A DNA stretch of 64,000 nucleotides from Gordionus sp. m RMFG-2023 (GCF_954871325.1 NC_088778.1:11355882-11419881), one strand, 5' to 3'; counted from the stretch's first letter, positions 23,448 to 37,311 are shown. The notes: a model not told the origin generated them from the sequence alone. Program-made: numbers and translations.

Positions 23448-23903
23448 CAGTAGCATAGTCAAAATTTCCGGGAGTGGGGGTTAAATTGGGGGATGGCACC
23501 CCCCCCCCCACCCCCATTTTTTGAACACTCAATTCTGCTATCTTAGGCTATGTTAAAATATTTTAAATATTTCATGTAACAAAATTTTAGAAAGTATTTC
23601 ATTATAGATTTTATTTATTATATAAAAATACTTTAGCATAAATAACATTCTTTTATTCAATCTTTATTTTTAAATTAAAATAAATTTGTAGATATTTTAT
23701 ACAGATTATAATATTAAAAATTTTATTGTATAAAACTTTATTTAAAAAATTCTTATGCAAATAATGGTATTTGAAAAATATGAAGATATTATCAAATATG
23801 AATAATACACAAACTTTGATTAAAAATAGTATTAATTGCATTATTTTTAAGAGTTAATGCAAAAATTACCCCCCCCCCCCCTCCATCTGCTACGTACGCG
23901 CCT
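23448..23903. mobile_element. non-autonomous hAT (poly-G end family)
   Basis: The left end CAGTAGCATAGTCAAAATTT is followed by G-runs. The right end has a long C-run, then CTGCTACGTACGCGCCT, which reverse-complements to the familiar hAT form AGGCGCGTACGTAGCAG. The inside is AT-rich with another C-run at 23501-23515. There is no coding content, and the flanking 8-mers do not match convincingly. It shares end style with the DUF4371 hATs at 0.8 and 48.7 kb. Confidence 0.55.
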
Positions 23904-24070
23904 AAATATAAACAAAATATTGTTTTTATTATATATTAAAACTAATATAATCATATTGCAATTTTTTGATTTGAATGTATAAAGAGTGGTCTATTTTTCT
24001 CTGAGAATTTGTTAGGTCTAATCCATTTAAACGTTTTTGGTGGTATTTCTTAAATAGGTTTTTAACCTTT

Positions 24071-24292
24071 TTAAAGTTGAAAAATTGGCAAGGTAGCTAA
24101 AATAATTAATAATGTTTTGATATTAGGTAGGAAATATAAAGTACAGAGCATTTTTTGGTTTAGAATCTCTATTCTGTCAAGATTTTTATACCAAAATACG
24201 ATATCGCAAAGTAACTTATCATATGAGCCTACTAAATCGGCGTAAAACTCTGAGATTTTCTTAATATCCTCTCGTGTTTCAAGTGTAATCAA
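24071..24292 (-). pseudogene. hAT (DUF4371 type) transposase fragment
   Basis: 'ISEFYADLVGSYDKLLCDIV' followed by 'FWYKNL' matches the 'fYeeDL..f..El.lW' stretch of DUF4371 hATs. 'FLPNIKTLLIILATLPI' is the conserved 'mFPNI..LLkILatLPv' block just before the dimerisation region. Only about 70 residues survive. No end sequences were identified with confidence. Confidence 0.7.
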
Positions 24293-27200
24293 CAGTTAAG
24301 ACTCAGCCGGCAAAAGAAAATAAAGGCTTTTTAAAATTATTGTTTTTTCATATTGACAAATATATATTTTTATAAAATGGAATATGACAAACTAGACAAG
24401 TTATATGCAATGGAAAATAATTTAAAATTTATTTTAAAAAATAATCAAATACTGTATCAATTATTATTTATAATAAATTAAAAACATAAAAATAGTTGTT
24501 TTTTAAATTTCAAGCATTTATTATCAATTTAGTAAATTAAAATAAAAAAATTTAAAAAAAAATAAATAATAATTGAATATAGAAATTCGAAATATCTACT
24601 TTGCATTAATATTTATGACCGCATTTATTTATTCTATAATCATTTTTGCCATTCCACAAAAAAGTAACCGAATTATAAGCCAAATAGAAACTGTGAAATC
24701 AAAACTTTTATTATGAAATCCGCAAAACTTCTGGAAACAAATTCTAAAACATGTATTCATAATTAGTATTTTAATGCTTCAATTCATTTGGTAGATGGAA
24801 GAAAAATGCATTTTTGATAAAATAAGGAACATACTAGACGAAAATTATAAATTGAAAATCTGGGCTGAGCCAAATTTATGCCTGATTAGTACTTTATTTA
24901 CTAATAAATCAATCAGTTTTCATTCAATATATTAAAATACTTTTTAATTTTATGTTTTTACGATCTTTTTTTATCAAATAGGTTATATAGATTCCAATTA
25001 TGTTGGATTATAGCCGGATGCTCACATTTTTTCAAAATTTTTTCTTAATCATAAATTATAATAAAGTATTTAGTATAAAAAAAATTTGATTATTAAAAAA
25101 TGCCTTTTATTAACACTCAAAAAACTCCAAGTATAATTTTGTAAATTAAAAATGTTATCAAAAAAATACATGCTGATATAATTATCCTACTGAAAGAGAT
25201 TGAAATTCACCTAGTGTGAATTCTGAATTCCCTGCGAAAAGATGGATTATTCACGCAAGTCTGCGCGATTTAAAACGACTTCGAAATAGGATTTATATTC
25301 CAAAAACAAGACCCATGTTAGAGACATTAGTTTTTTAGAAGTGGCTACGATCTTTTAAGATAAATTCTCGTACTATGGTTTTTAAGTTTGCATGAAAATG
25401 CAAGTTCACGTGTGATCGTGGAAGATAAGAATGTTATATGGTATACTAGATAAAGAAGGATCGATTCATATTTTGTTAATAATTTTTATGTATTTTGAAC
25501 TATATGATTGTTTTTTGCATTATAAAGTATGATTGGATAAATATTATGAAATAAATGATAGCCTGGCTATAGTACAGCACAGTAGGAATCTGTCTAACTC
25601 TTTTGTGAAAAAAAAAGGAATTGAAGTTATTTTTTGTTAAATTTTAGTATTTATTTCATTTCAATCTTCTAAAACACCACTCATCCAAATTCTAAATAAT
25701 TTTGAGGATATTGAATGATATTTTCTTCTTGCCTATGGTGAGATTAAGCTAGTAGGACTTTAAATAATATAAAAATTTATAAAAACGAATGATGCTTTTT
25801 ATGGTTATAAAGATTTCAAAATCAGGTTTTTTTAGCCATCCGGTAGAAGTTATATAGTTAAAATCTCATTATATTTTTAAAGATTTGATATTAATCTGAA
25901 TCTCATATTGAGGCACACATCAGCCCTAGGCCTAAGTTTGGCAAACTTTTGAAAGAACTTAGACTGATACTTAATTAAACATTTTAGTTTAATGAAAAAT
26001 ATTTTTAGTAAAATTTGCATCAAATAGAAAAAATTAACCCTTTATCTATTTAAAATATAGGACTGTCTTGGCTGTAGCTCTGATGCTTTTAATTATTTTA
26101 ACGTTATCATAAAAAGGCAGTCCAATAGACTTGTGGATTTAAAAAATCAAAAGATGTTGGTTACGGTTAAATTGAAACCAATTACAATAGATCACTTTTT
26201 TACCTTCAAACAGTAGGGTTTAACCACAGTGTAAAATAATGTTAAATGACTTTTACAGTTAGGAAAAGAAAAGGTAGAACTTCGGATCCATACTAATCAT
26301 AGCGTTTTTGGGTAAAGTTATCCGTTTTCAATTTTTTTAAATAATTTATAACAAAAAATATTTATTAAGGAAAATTTTATTAAAAAATTAAATATGCGTA
26401 CCATCGTTTGAGAAATAAGTTAGGATTTTTTTCTCCCCACCTTTTTAAGTAAAAAAAAGAAAATTCTAAGAGGATTTTATAAAAATATACAAAGAAAAAT
26501 AAAAAGGAGATTTTATTAATTTGATAGAAATAAAAGCAAATTTTTGTCTAGATATCAATATAAAAGTATTATAAAAAAAACTATTTCCCATCATATTCCA
26601 TGGGGGAGGAGGGGATCTCATCCCCCAAATCCTCCTTGTCTGAGCCAGTGTGTGATGTCTAATAATATTTTAAATTAAAGCACATTGGCTTAATAGAATT
26701 TAAATATCATTATTTACATTACACTTTTGAATTTAAAAAATTAGATTTACCTCTAATTGCGCTAAGATATTTGATTAAAAACTTTCAACTTTCTATTAAA
26801 AATTATTTAAGAATAAAGATCAGGCATACCCAACCTGTACCAATTTTAATATTTTTATGCAGATTGTTCCCGATCCGTTAGAAATTTTGTATTAGTTTCC
26901 CAGTTCGTAAAAATTTCTGAGGAATGGTCTAGACTGGGCAGATCTTTAGTAAGGATAGAATTATTAGTAATATAAAAGTGTTAATTTAAAATTATATTAT
27001 TAATAACAGTGAAATTTTTTTATAGTATATGTTTATAGTATAACTTGAATTTATTAACATTCTACATATTATATACCTTGTCCTTTGAGAAAATTTATAT
27101 GGGTTACAGTGTATTAAGTAATGTTTATTTACCTTATCCAAGAATAGAAGTTAGATATCATTCTATAAGTATAAACTTAGATTAGTATAAAAAGGATATA

Positions 27201-28251
27201 TACAATTTTTTTATTATAAAATAAAATCGATAAATTAATAGCTACGAGATTGCATTGGATAAAGCTTTCCTTTTTTTTCTACCTGAGTTTGAGTTAATTT
27301 TTATTTATTTTTATCCATCGATTTATAATAAAAAATATTTAAAAAAATAATAATGGTATTTTATATTATATACAATTGTATTCCGGAGTGGTGGCGTGAA
27401 TCGCCGGTATTATATAATACACTAAATTATTACTATAATTTAATATTCCATAAATAAAAAAGTGTTACATAAATCACGCAACAGGCCGCATTTAATTATT
27501 TTATTTTAAATGGTATAATTTAAGCTAGGTTTAATATAATGTTGAACTATTATTATTTTATATAAATATCTTATAATGAATTTCTATTATGTCAAACTTA
27601 TTATAAATATCACAATAAAATGCACACTTAAGAAAATTTAAAACTAGACATCTTATAAATTATTACTACCTCACCCCAAACCAAACCTTTCCATATATAA
27701 TTTCGGTAAAACTATTTAGTGTTCAATTTAGAACAAGTATATTTTTAGGTTATAATATATTTCGTTTAACTGTAACCTTTTATCAAATCCAAATTTGAAA
27801 GAACATATGATATAGCCAAAAAATAATAATTAAATATGAAAATTCCCTAGTAATATATAAATTAAACGCTTATCCCTTCACGGTTCTTTACCATTATATT
27901 ATTTGTATTTTTTTAAATTTTATTTATATTTTTAATCTTTACGATTTTATAGACTTTTAATCATTTTTAAAATTTTTGTTATATAATTTACATATTTCTA
28001 TTTTTTTATACATGCTCTTTTTTTGGTAATTATAATTTTATAATGTTTTGACTCTTTGAATGAATAAAATATAATATACTAAAAGATAAATAAATAATTT
28101 AAAAATATTAATAGTCATCCTCCTCATGTGAATATTTTGTTTGATAGAAAAAACCCTCGAAAAATCTTGTTTTAACTTTTAATGCTCTTTTGGCTAATAA
28201 GTTTGATTAGGGATTTCTCCTTTTCCTATTGAGCAAATTATTGAAACCACA
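24293..28251. other. AT-rich gene-free stretch
   Basis: No host gene seen. A hAT-like right end (CCCCCAAATCCTCC, then GAGCCAGTG) lies near 26620-26652 without an identified partner. The stretch 25.20-25.43 kb is less AT-rich than its surroundings but has no recognisable content. Confidence 0.45.
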
Positions 28252-28476
28252 ATGGGTAAAGTAATGTGTTATGTACTAATATTTTTAGGATTTTCCTTTC
28301 TAAGCAATTTCTTGTGCATAATTGCTATTGAAGGAGGCAAAAATGTCTATTCATATTACAATTATTTATATGGATAGACATTCAATACATTGCATAATTT
28401 CCAGGTAGTTAAAGTATGTCCATCTGGCTACGAATTATTTATAACTGAAGTGTTTTATGGTTCTAGATGTGAATGA
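28252..28476 (+). CDS. candidate small secreted peptide, two exons
   Basis: An ATG in a good context (ACAATGG) opens 'MGKVMCYVLIFLGFSFLSNF' continuing 'LCIIAIEGGKN', a convincing signal peptide with a basic start and hydrophobic core. Unspliced, the frame ends after 41 codons (28375-28377). A 60-bp GT-AG intron from 28345 (GTCTAT) to 28404 (TTTCCAG) keeps phase 0 and joins to 'VVKVCPSGYELFITEVFYG', then 'SRCE' and a stop at 28474-28476. An AATAAA follows at 28492. The mature part would be about 28 residues with two cysteines able to form one disulfide. I do not recognise the peptide. The donor is weak, so the splice is uncertain, and an AATAAA in AT-rich DNA is weak evidence. Confidence 0.35.
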
Positions 28477-28759
28477 ACATTGTCTTTAAATAATAAATTT
28501 TTGATGATTATTGTTAATTTTTTATACTTGATATATTTTTTCTGTTAATAAGACAATAAAGTATTAGTTCTAGAATCCAACCTTACCCTGAATCTTTTAA
28601 GAGCCTAATAGATATAGTATATTCGATTAAATTCTTTGTTTGCAAGAAGATATTTATTTACAAAGTTTCTACCCATTCAAAGCCTGATTTATTCATAATA
28701 AATAAATGAAGGTTGGTACATTGCTGGATAGCAGTGACTAAGTGGAAAATCAACATAGC

Positions 28760-30145
28760 ATGCGAGTATACAAGGGAAAAATGATCTTTTATATTGCGGG
28801 TTTTACAGAGCTATTAAACTCTTGGAACATGCAATGAAAGTATTTAAGAGAGTGTTAGAGAAGCGGATAAGGAAACAAACTAAAATTGATGAAATGCAGT
28901 TTTACATAGTGGAAAGGCACGACAGATGCAATTTTTATGGTAAGACAAATACAAAAGACGTATCTTGCGAAGAAAATTGAAAATCAGATGTGGAAGAATG
29001 GTTGGTTATGGCAGTATATGTTGGAGCACAAACAGCTGTACGGACGGATGATGGAGATAGTGAAAGTTTTGAAGTGAAGGTAGGGTCTCATCAAGGATCC
29101 GTGCTGAGTTCATTATTATTTATCTTAGTAATGGATGTGGTGGCTAGAGAAATGCTTGGAAGACTTTCATAGGAGCTATTATATGCAGATGACCTTGTAT
29201 TAATGGCAAACAGTTAGGAGGAATTGAGGGATAAAATTAGAAGATGGAAGATGGCTATGAAAGCTAAGGGCTTGAAAATGAATGCAGCTAAGACAAAGGT
29301 GATGACTGGTGGATAATCTAAAGATGGAGGAATCCGGCAACTGGCCTTGTGATGTAGAAAAAGAGTTGCTAGAAATTCAATCCAATGTACCAAATGCCAG
29401 AAATGGGTGCATAATAGATAAACGGGAAAAAGGAAGTCTGATATTAGCAAGAATGACCTTTATTTGTAGAAGATGCATAAAAGGGGTACATAATACTGAT
29501 AAAGTAGAAAATAGTGGTTTAGATATTGGCAATGGGTTAACCCTGGAAAAAGTGGATAAGTTTTGTTAGTTAGGTGATATTTTAAACGAGATGGTGGAGC
29601 AGATTTTGCTGTTAAAGGATCAGAGAAGCATGGAAGAAGTTTAGAAAGATGTCGTCTATTCTAACAAATAAAAAAAATCTCCCCGAAGTTAAAGAGGAAA
29701 GTTTACATAAGCTATGTGAGGAGTTGTTTAGTTTATGGCGGCGAAACATGGGAGCGACCCACGAAACAAATTAGAAAAAACAGAGATGAGTATGATTAGA
29801 TGGAAATGTAAGGTATATCTGAGAGATAGAAAAACTAGCAAGGAATTGCTAGCAAGATTAAGTATAGAAATGATTAGAATGGTAATACGAAGAAATAGGC
29901 TAAGATGTTTTGGGCATGTGGAACGTAAGACAAACGGACTGGGTAAAGAGATGTACTTTAATGGAAGTAGGAGGATCAAGACTTAGAGGATGGACCAAGA
30001 TCGTGAATAAATACGGCGGATATGAGAAAAATGAACAAATATTGATGCTCAAGACCGTCAAAAATGCAAAAGAAAAATCAGAGGGAAAACTATCCAACCT
30101 AAAATTCTGGAAATAGCCATTAAACGGAGAAAAAGAAGAAGAAAA
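28760..30145 (+). mobile_element. 5'-truncated RTE-like LINE, broken
   Basis: This copy is clearly alignable with the LINE at 60.51-62.0 kb: CAGAGCTATTAAACTCTTGG occurs in both. It begins inside the reverse transcriptase (about 28.76 kb, before 'RAIKLLEHAMKVF'). It runs through 'YVGAQTAVRTDDG', 'HQGSVLSSLLFILVMDV', the catalytic 'YADDLVLMAN', a decayed zinc finger and the C-terminal 'RLRCFGHVERK' block. It ends in a GAAAAAGAAGAAGAAAA tail at about 30.14 kb. Many stops and shifts are present, including the stop just before 'YADD' shared in position with the 61.0 kb copy. It is dead, and 5' truncation during insertion is typical of LINEs. Confidence 0.85.
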
Positions 30146-30288
30146 TGCGACATGATAGAACTACTCCAATCCTTTTATAAACTGGAAAGCAGATAAATTG
30201 TACGGCCTGATGTGCTATCAGTCCATAGTCAGAGCAAATTTATTATTAAAAGTACCCATTCAAATTTTATTAAATTAAGTCAATTTTT

Positions 30289-30487
30289 AGTGTTATTAAT
30301 AAACCTGATTTGGGTCCATTTTCAAAACGACCCAATTAAGATTTTAGCCAAAATAATATTTTGTAAGTCTTGAGATTTTCCTCATAGTTGGGAGAAAGAT
30401 TATTTGAAATATCTCGAGGATTGCAAGATATTATTTTGGCTAAAATCTTAATCGAGCCGTTTTTTGAATAGGGACTTTTAACAGCTT
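30289..30487. mobile_element. MITE of the GTTAAACGGCT family
   Basis: A foldback of about 200 bp whose inner arms are ATTAAGATTTTAGCCAAAAT and its reverse complement TTTTGGCTAAAATCTTAAT. They carry a GAGCCGTTTTTT end like the copies at 43.02 and 62.27 kb. It has no coding content. Confidence 0.65.
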
Positions 30488-31778
30488 TACCAATTTTTGA
30501 TCATTAAATTTCAGAATCATATGTTCTGTATTATTTCAAATGTATACATTTAAGTTTATCAATGATGGTATTGTATCCCAAAAGTATGTTTTATTTCCAC
30601 CCAATTTGGTGCTCAGGCCTGCTCTGAGCACACTCGGAGCACACCCGGGGTTCAGACCCATGGTTTAAATTCTGGTTTCAGATGAACAATGTTATTCCAA
30701 ATAGTTCAAATAAAAATAATTTACCAAAAGTATAGAAACAGTAAAAGCAATGGCATTTTCTGGGGTTAGATAGTAAAGCCCGGCAGGCAACTCAGTATAG
30801 GGTTAAAAAAATTAAACGGAACCACCTAGGCTTAGAAATACCAAAAAATTAGGATTAAAATGAGTTATTATGTTGGTTAGCCGAGCCATTATTTCCAGCT
30901 ATACCTTCCTAGTTCAGAATTAGATACGAACTTTCTGGCCGGTTTTTTTTGATTTCATACCTATTTTTAAATATTGATTTTTTTCTAATTTTAGAATTGT
31001 ATCTTAGACAAGTACATTTGATAACACTAGTTCTTAAATTCGGCAAGATTGAGCTTGAATGGGATATTTAGAATACTTTTGAATCGTTTTTATTTATGGG
31101 AGTGAGGGGGGGATTATAAACAAACGAATTTTTGTCCTGCCTATTCTGAAGTCTAAATATATAAAATCTTCATTTTACACTTTTTATATAGTTATTGTTA
31201 TTGCTATAATTGGGTAATGAAATACAGGCTAACTCAACTCTTCAGAAGCTTGCCGAAGAAATTCCGTTAACAATAAGGCGTTTTAATTTATATTAATTTC
31301 TCCCAAATTTGAGTCTCTATCTTTTTAAGAATAACCCCGAAAAGCTAGAGTGATAGTTTTTGATTTAAAAACTTGGACTAGCCGATTTTTTAGCCGACTA
31401 AAAGTGTATTTTGCTAGAATAAGTTTAAAATTAAAATTGTCATAAAATTAAAAAATAATTATAAGAAGTATTAATTTAAGTTAAATTTTTTAAAAAAATA
31501 ATAATGTTATTCTCAACATTTTCTTTTAAGTATTTAAAGGTAAATTTGTTATTTTAATTATTTTTGTAAACATAATATTTTTATCTGAATGGGTTTTATT
31601 TTTAATTTAATATTCAATATGTTTCATTAAATCATCACTACACTGAAAAATAATAATTAATAAACTTAAAAAATATAAAAAAAACGGAAATTTTATTTTT
31701 AATAATTCATTTTAAAAATTATAGAGAAAGTTTAATTTAATAAATATTTATTTTTTAAAAAAAAATTTCTATATTAAT
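30488..31778. other. gene-free stretch
   Basis: No gene recognised. At 30613-30660 a GC-richer segment (GCTCTGAGCACACTCGGAGC, CACCCGGGGTTCAGACC) is an imperfect inverted match to 33398-33440, possibly one end of a larger element. Confidence 0.4.
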
Positions 31779-32975
31779 AGTTTTTGAAGCGTTCGTGAGC
31801 GAAGTTCTTTTTTGAAAAAAATGGTGAACGGCGTTCCTTTTATTTTTGACAAACTTTGAGCGTGAACGCGTTCCTTTTTTATGACGAACGCGTTCGAATT
31901 TAACGTTCGTTCAATTTTAAAAACACCTTTTATTTTTATTTATTTGAAAAATTTAATATTAATCCAAATTTTTAAGAAAAATGTCTTATATTTTATAATC
32001 AACTGTTTTTCCTTTTCACATTTCAATTTTTTTTAACACACCATTATTATAGTTAATTAATTTGAATATTATTGTTTATTTTAAATTTAATAGATTTGCG
32101 CATGGAATTATAATTTCATCATCATTATCTGATTCTGAAAATTCAAAATCAAATGAATTATCATTACCATGGCCCAAATATGATAAATATTTTACAGTAA
32201 CATCCTATATTGAAGCAACTAATTCAATACTAACCAAATGTAAAATGTGCCCAAAAAGTATTATATACTTTCAAAATCTTCAAGTTCCAATTTAAAACGA
32301 TATTTATTGTAATATTAATTATTTTATTTTATATAATATAAGTAAATCATTAAATTTGAAATAAAAATGTATTTAGGTTATTTGACCCCAACAATAACGA
32401 TAGTTATTTTAAAATTAAAAAAAATTTGTGGTCTAAATTATGGTCAACTATTGATAGACGCATTATTAAATGGGATTAATATAAATATTAAACCTATTAC
32501 TATCAAATTAATTAGATAAATTTTATTTTTTTTAAAGATTTGAGCATATATATGAAGATCAATATGTTTTTTTGCAATTATACATTTAATATTTAAGCTT
32601 CAATGGCTATAGATAAAACTTCCTCAGAACGAACCTATAAAAAATAAACTTTTAGCGATATTGGTGAAAAAATGCATTGAAAACCATAGAAATGAGAATG
32701 CACGAACTGTTAATTTCGAGATATACTTTTTTGACGAGTAAGGAAAAGATGGATTGGAGGATAACTTATCTCAATTTTTTGAAGCAAGGACAAAACAATA
32801 AATGTTTTTAATAAATTCCCTATGTTAAAAGAGTTGTTTATTAAGTATTATACTGTAATCTCCTCATCTGCCCCTGGAGCACGTTTTTAGTATATTTGAA
32901 AGTGAATGCGAACGTGAATACGTTCGATTTTTGTCTATGAACGTTGAAAGCGAACGCTTTTGATTTTTTAGAAAT
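31779..32975 (+). mobile_element. degenerate BED-finger hAT
   Basis: GAAGCGTTCG/CGAACGC-rich inverted ends (31785-31910 and 32888-32965) enclose plus-strand transposase remains. At 32173-32285 'WPKYDKYFTVTSYIEATNSI' followed by 'LTKCKMCPKSI' is a BED zinc finger (aromatic pair, then C-x2-C). At about 32450 'LLIDALLNGININI' matches the hAT block after the finger. 'GLEDNLSQFFEA' at about 32754-32790 is plausible linker. The dimerisation end is absent. It is a short deleted copy; I found no clear target duplication. Confidence 0.65.
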
Positions 32976-35900
32976 GTTTATAGCACTATATATATAAATA
33001 ACTAAAAAATAATAATTAATAATCAACTTCAAAAATATTAAAAAAACATGATGATTGTTGAGGATTATTATGGCAAAGTTAAAAAATAATGTGTTCAAAA
33101 GATAATTGTCGATATTATAACTAAGAAATTTTGTATGTAGTAGATATCCTATTAATCCAAAAAAAAACTAATAATTATATAAATTTAACGTAGTCTGGAA
33201 GAGAAAAAATGGCTAAGTCAATAACTCCAATCAAAAGCACCCCTTTAAACAAATATTTAAATGGTTAGAAAATGAGATTAATGTAGAATAAAATAATAAA
33301 CAAAGCTTTAATTTATAATTAGAATGTATAATAAGATTTAAGATTAGTAAATGAGATTTATTTTTTCTTGGTTTTCGTTTATCTGAACTCTAGATCTAAA
33401 CCCCGGGTCTGTGCTCTGGGTTCGTGATCAGAGCTGGTTTAGTCGATTTTTATACCCAAACCCCGGGTCTGGGTTTTACACAACCAACCAATTAATTTTA
33501 GTGAATAAATCTTATGTCTTCTCTCCAAATTTTCATTACTTCTTGATATTCAAATAGTAGGTAAATTAGACTATTCGAAAAATAAATATTTCCTTTAAAA
33601 CAGGGATCAATTTATCATATCAAAAGACGAGTTTTGTTTATAATGTTTGGTTAAACTAATTAATTAATTGGCAAAATTTTTAACTGTGAAGTTAAGACGA
33701 GGTATAAATAAATAAAATTTTATATTGTTTTTTGAAAGAATTTTTTTTTAATATCCCATATCTAGTTTAGATAAAATCAGTTTGTCCTATCCAATCCTAG
33801 AATTATTTTTAAAAGATCCGAGTACGATCAGGAATTTTATTTTAGAAATAGGTCCATCCGATCCGATTTTTTAAAAAAATGCTGAATGGTTGAAAAGTAC
33901 GATATTTCAACTAAATAAATATAAGCTTGGAAGTAAAATGTAATATTTCTGTCATATTTTTGAAAAAGAATATTTATAAAAACAATATCAACATAAAATA
34001 ATTTAAAATTGTGTCGAGATCCGGTCTGGGCATAATTAAAATAAATGTCCACCGAATGCGAGAAAATAATTTTTTGTCCGAACGACTTCAACCATAGTTC
34101 GGTTTTTAATTTTCAAATTGGTCTAATTCATCTAAACTAAAATTGGGGTAATAGAATTGACTCACTTAATAGGGCCTGGTAATTTTTGTTAAATAAGCCC
34201 CCCCCATCCGACCCCACCCATTTTAAAATAGTAAAGATTAATTATATGCGGACCTAGCCTAAAATATACCCGATATAGAACGAGCGGTAAAATTAAAATA
34301 GTATTTTTTTTAAAAAATCTGAATCGGAAAAAATATAATAAATTGAAAACCTGGTCCAAGTTTAATTTCATTTTACAAAACCTGGTTTTAATGATTATGC
34401 ATATTTTTAATAGAAAAAAATCATATCACTGATCAGGTTTCGATCAGTTTTTAAATCGCGCTACATTGCTCTTATACTATTTATTCTTCATTTATATTTA
34501 TTAAAACTTATACAGTATTTTTTTTAAATTTATATTTTTCAATACTTTTATCAATATAAAAACTAGAATCTAAAAGGTGCTTATAAAAATGAAATATAAT
34601 ATTTTCCGTCAAAAATCAAAATTGTTAAATATATTTTTATTTAATTAAATTGAATTTCAATCTAATATTTATTACCTTAATAGAAGAAGAAAATCTAAAC
34701 ATTGAATATGATACTATTAAATTGTTATTTTTTGAAATTCTCCAAAATAAATTTTCGCATTTACTTTATTATCATAAAATTACCTGGAGGATAATTATTA
34801 TTTATGAAGAAAAAAATATTTAAAAAAAAGAAAAAAATAATTATTTTGATTACATATTTTCATTCCCATATTTGTTGTTTGTTTTTACGAACTATCAAAA
34901 ATTGCTTTAAAAAACTTAAATTATCTTCCGGAAGAATAAATCTAAAAATTTTAAAGACGTTTCTAAGATTATGAAGTTTATTCTAGTTTGTTTGATTTTT
35001 TTTAAATAAATGTATATACTCTATTATCATATATATATCATATCTAGTACTTCATTATGAAGCACATAAAATATCAAATAAATGATGGTTTCTATAAGAT
35101 CTTAAAACAATATGTTTATTTTTCATAAAATAACATTTATCAGCTTATTAAAATTGTAAACATTTAGAGATTCGAGAATTTTTTTAAATATATTTGGTCT
35201 GAAAAATAAATAATTCTTTTCTTTGTCAATTATTTGGATTAAAATAGATGAGATATGAAATAATCGTTAAAATAAAATCCTCACCATCTGTTAATTTTAA
35301 AATAATGATTCCTTAGTTTGAAAGTAATTATATTAAATAAATAGTTAATAGAATAAAACATCAAAAAATATTTCAATATTCCAGAATAATTTTTTTTTAG
35401 AATCTGGCAATATAAAAAAGTTTTAATCCCGTTGCTATCCCCACTTTAAATTTCAAAAAACTTATAGGGATAAAATCTCAAACTAAAAATAATTAATTCA
35501 TTATCTATATTAAAGTTATGCAATAAATTTAAATATTCAGCATTCACTGATAATTTAATGTTTATTATATTTATTACAAAATATGATGTGAAAATAAATA
35601 GTAAATATTTCATACCACCATAGGCTTTTCTTATTTTGAAAATTAATTTAATATTTCTGATAATCAATCACAAAAATGGATATAACAATAATATTTTACC
35701 GACCATGGGTCGAGCCTATATTTTATTGATGATGCTACCGCTGGCCCGATCTTACAAGACAAGACTAAAATGGGGGAGGCAGAACTAGAGGACTCTGATG
35801 TTAGATAGAAATTGAGGGAGGATATTGGTGAAATAGCGAGATTTGATGATTGAGACTAGAACCAGATGCTTAAAGGGAAATGAATAGAAAAGAATGAATT

Positions 35901-37311
35901 TAGGTGACAATTTTTTTTTTGACAATTCTGAGAATTTAAAAAAAAATAATGGATATAACCAATTCTCATAAGATGATCTCATATTGGATTTGATTTGGAG
36001 GATCTTATATTTAATCTTTTTTCCACATTTGACTGGTATTTTTTTTACATATTTATTTGTTGTTGTATTTTATTTATTTTCTATAAAAATTCCTGATTTG
36101 TATTATGTTTTCGATGTTTAGGAAAAATCAGAACCGAGAAGTGTCGTTATTCAAAGAGAACAATCAAATTATTCGCAAAATCAGAAATTAAAATATTAAT
36201 CACATCTATAATTAAATTAGTCATGTACGGTTTATCTAATTACATTCACCCTATAACTCTCATGTGAGACCCTTTAATATATTTTGTCAACATTTTAATT
36301 TTGTTCGCTTTCAAAGGAAATGAATTGGGTTTATAGTTTTGGTCTGGGTAAATGAAAAGGGTAACATAAGATATGTAAAGAATGGGAGTAAATTGCAAAA
36401 TAAAGAGAATATGTAAAAATTACTTTATATCTAGGTAAATGAATCGAAGGATAAATTAAAAATAAAACCTTTTTCTTTTATTGTTAGCTCGTCTCATTAT
36501 AGGTTATAGCTTATCTATATGAGTTTTAAAAAAATACTTAATCATTTTTTACAATTTGAAATGAAAAATCGGTAGATTTTTCTCTTTTTTAAAATTGAAT
36601 TTAATTCGTTAAAGATTTCAAGAATTACTTCTTCTTCGAATGATGTAAAAGGGACACTGAATTTTATTCCTGATACAAATATTTTTTTTATAGTCAGTCA
36701 AAAACAAAGAGATGTTTTCTATCTTAAACATAGGCACAAATTATAAAAGATAGTTTTTGAAATTACTATTAATGTTTAAAAATGACATGTAACTTTCGGT
36801 CAGATATTTTTTCAGGAACTAGGTTGTGTTCTTATTCTATGGTTATTCGAGGTTTCTGTTATCAAACTAATTTAGTATAAAATAAATTGGCTTAAAAAAT
36901 TATATTTTAACTTCCATCTTATTTTTTTTATAAATAAATTTTTATAGATTTATATTTTTCGGAAAATTATATTTACCTAAATTAAATTGCTATGGATTAA
37001 CTAACATTATATACCAGTTATTTAAAAAAAATATATATTAATGATATGATAATTATAATAATATAGAATAGAATAGATTGATTAAAATAAAATATCCTAA
37101 CATTATAACTTTAAATTATTGGAAAGATTTTAAATAAATCGTTCTTGACAATGTAAACAAGTAGAATGATATACTTTAGATAAAAGTATAACTTTCTTTA
37201 AGTAAAATGAATTATTGAATTTGGTATATTAAAACAAAAAAATATATACATTTTTTAAAATAAATATATCATATGGTCCCATAAATATTTATATGAAAAA
37301 AAACAAAATAT
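32976..37311. other. gene-free AT-rich stretch, 3' of RAB3GAP2
   Basis: No coding region recognised. CCCCGGGTCTG occurs twice at 33402-33470, partly inverted relative to 30.61-30.66 kb. A C-run with ACCCCACCC lies at 34199-34220. The part nearest 37311 is downstream of the RAB3GAP2 stop and should include its 3' UTR; no clear AATAAA is seen close to the stop on the minus strand. Confidence 0.45.
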
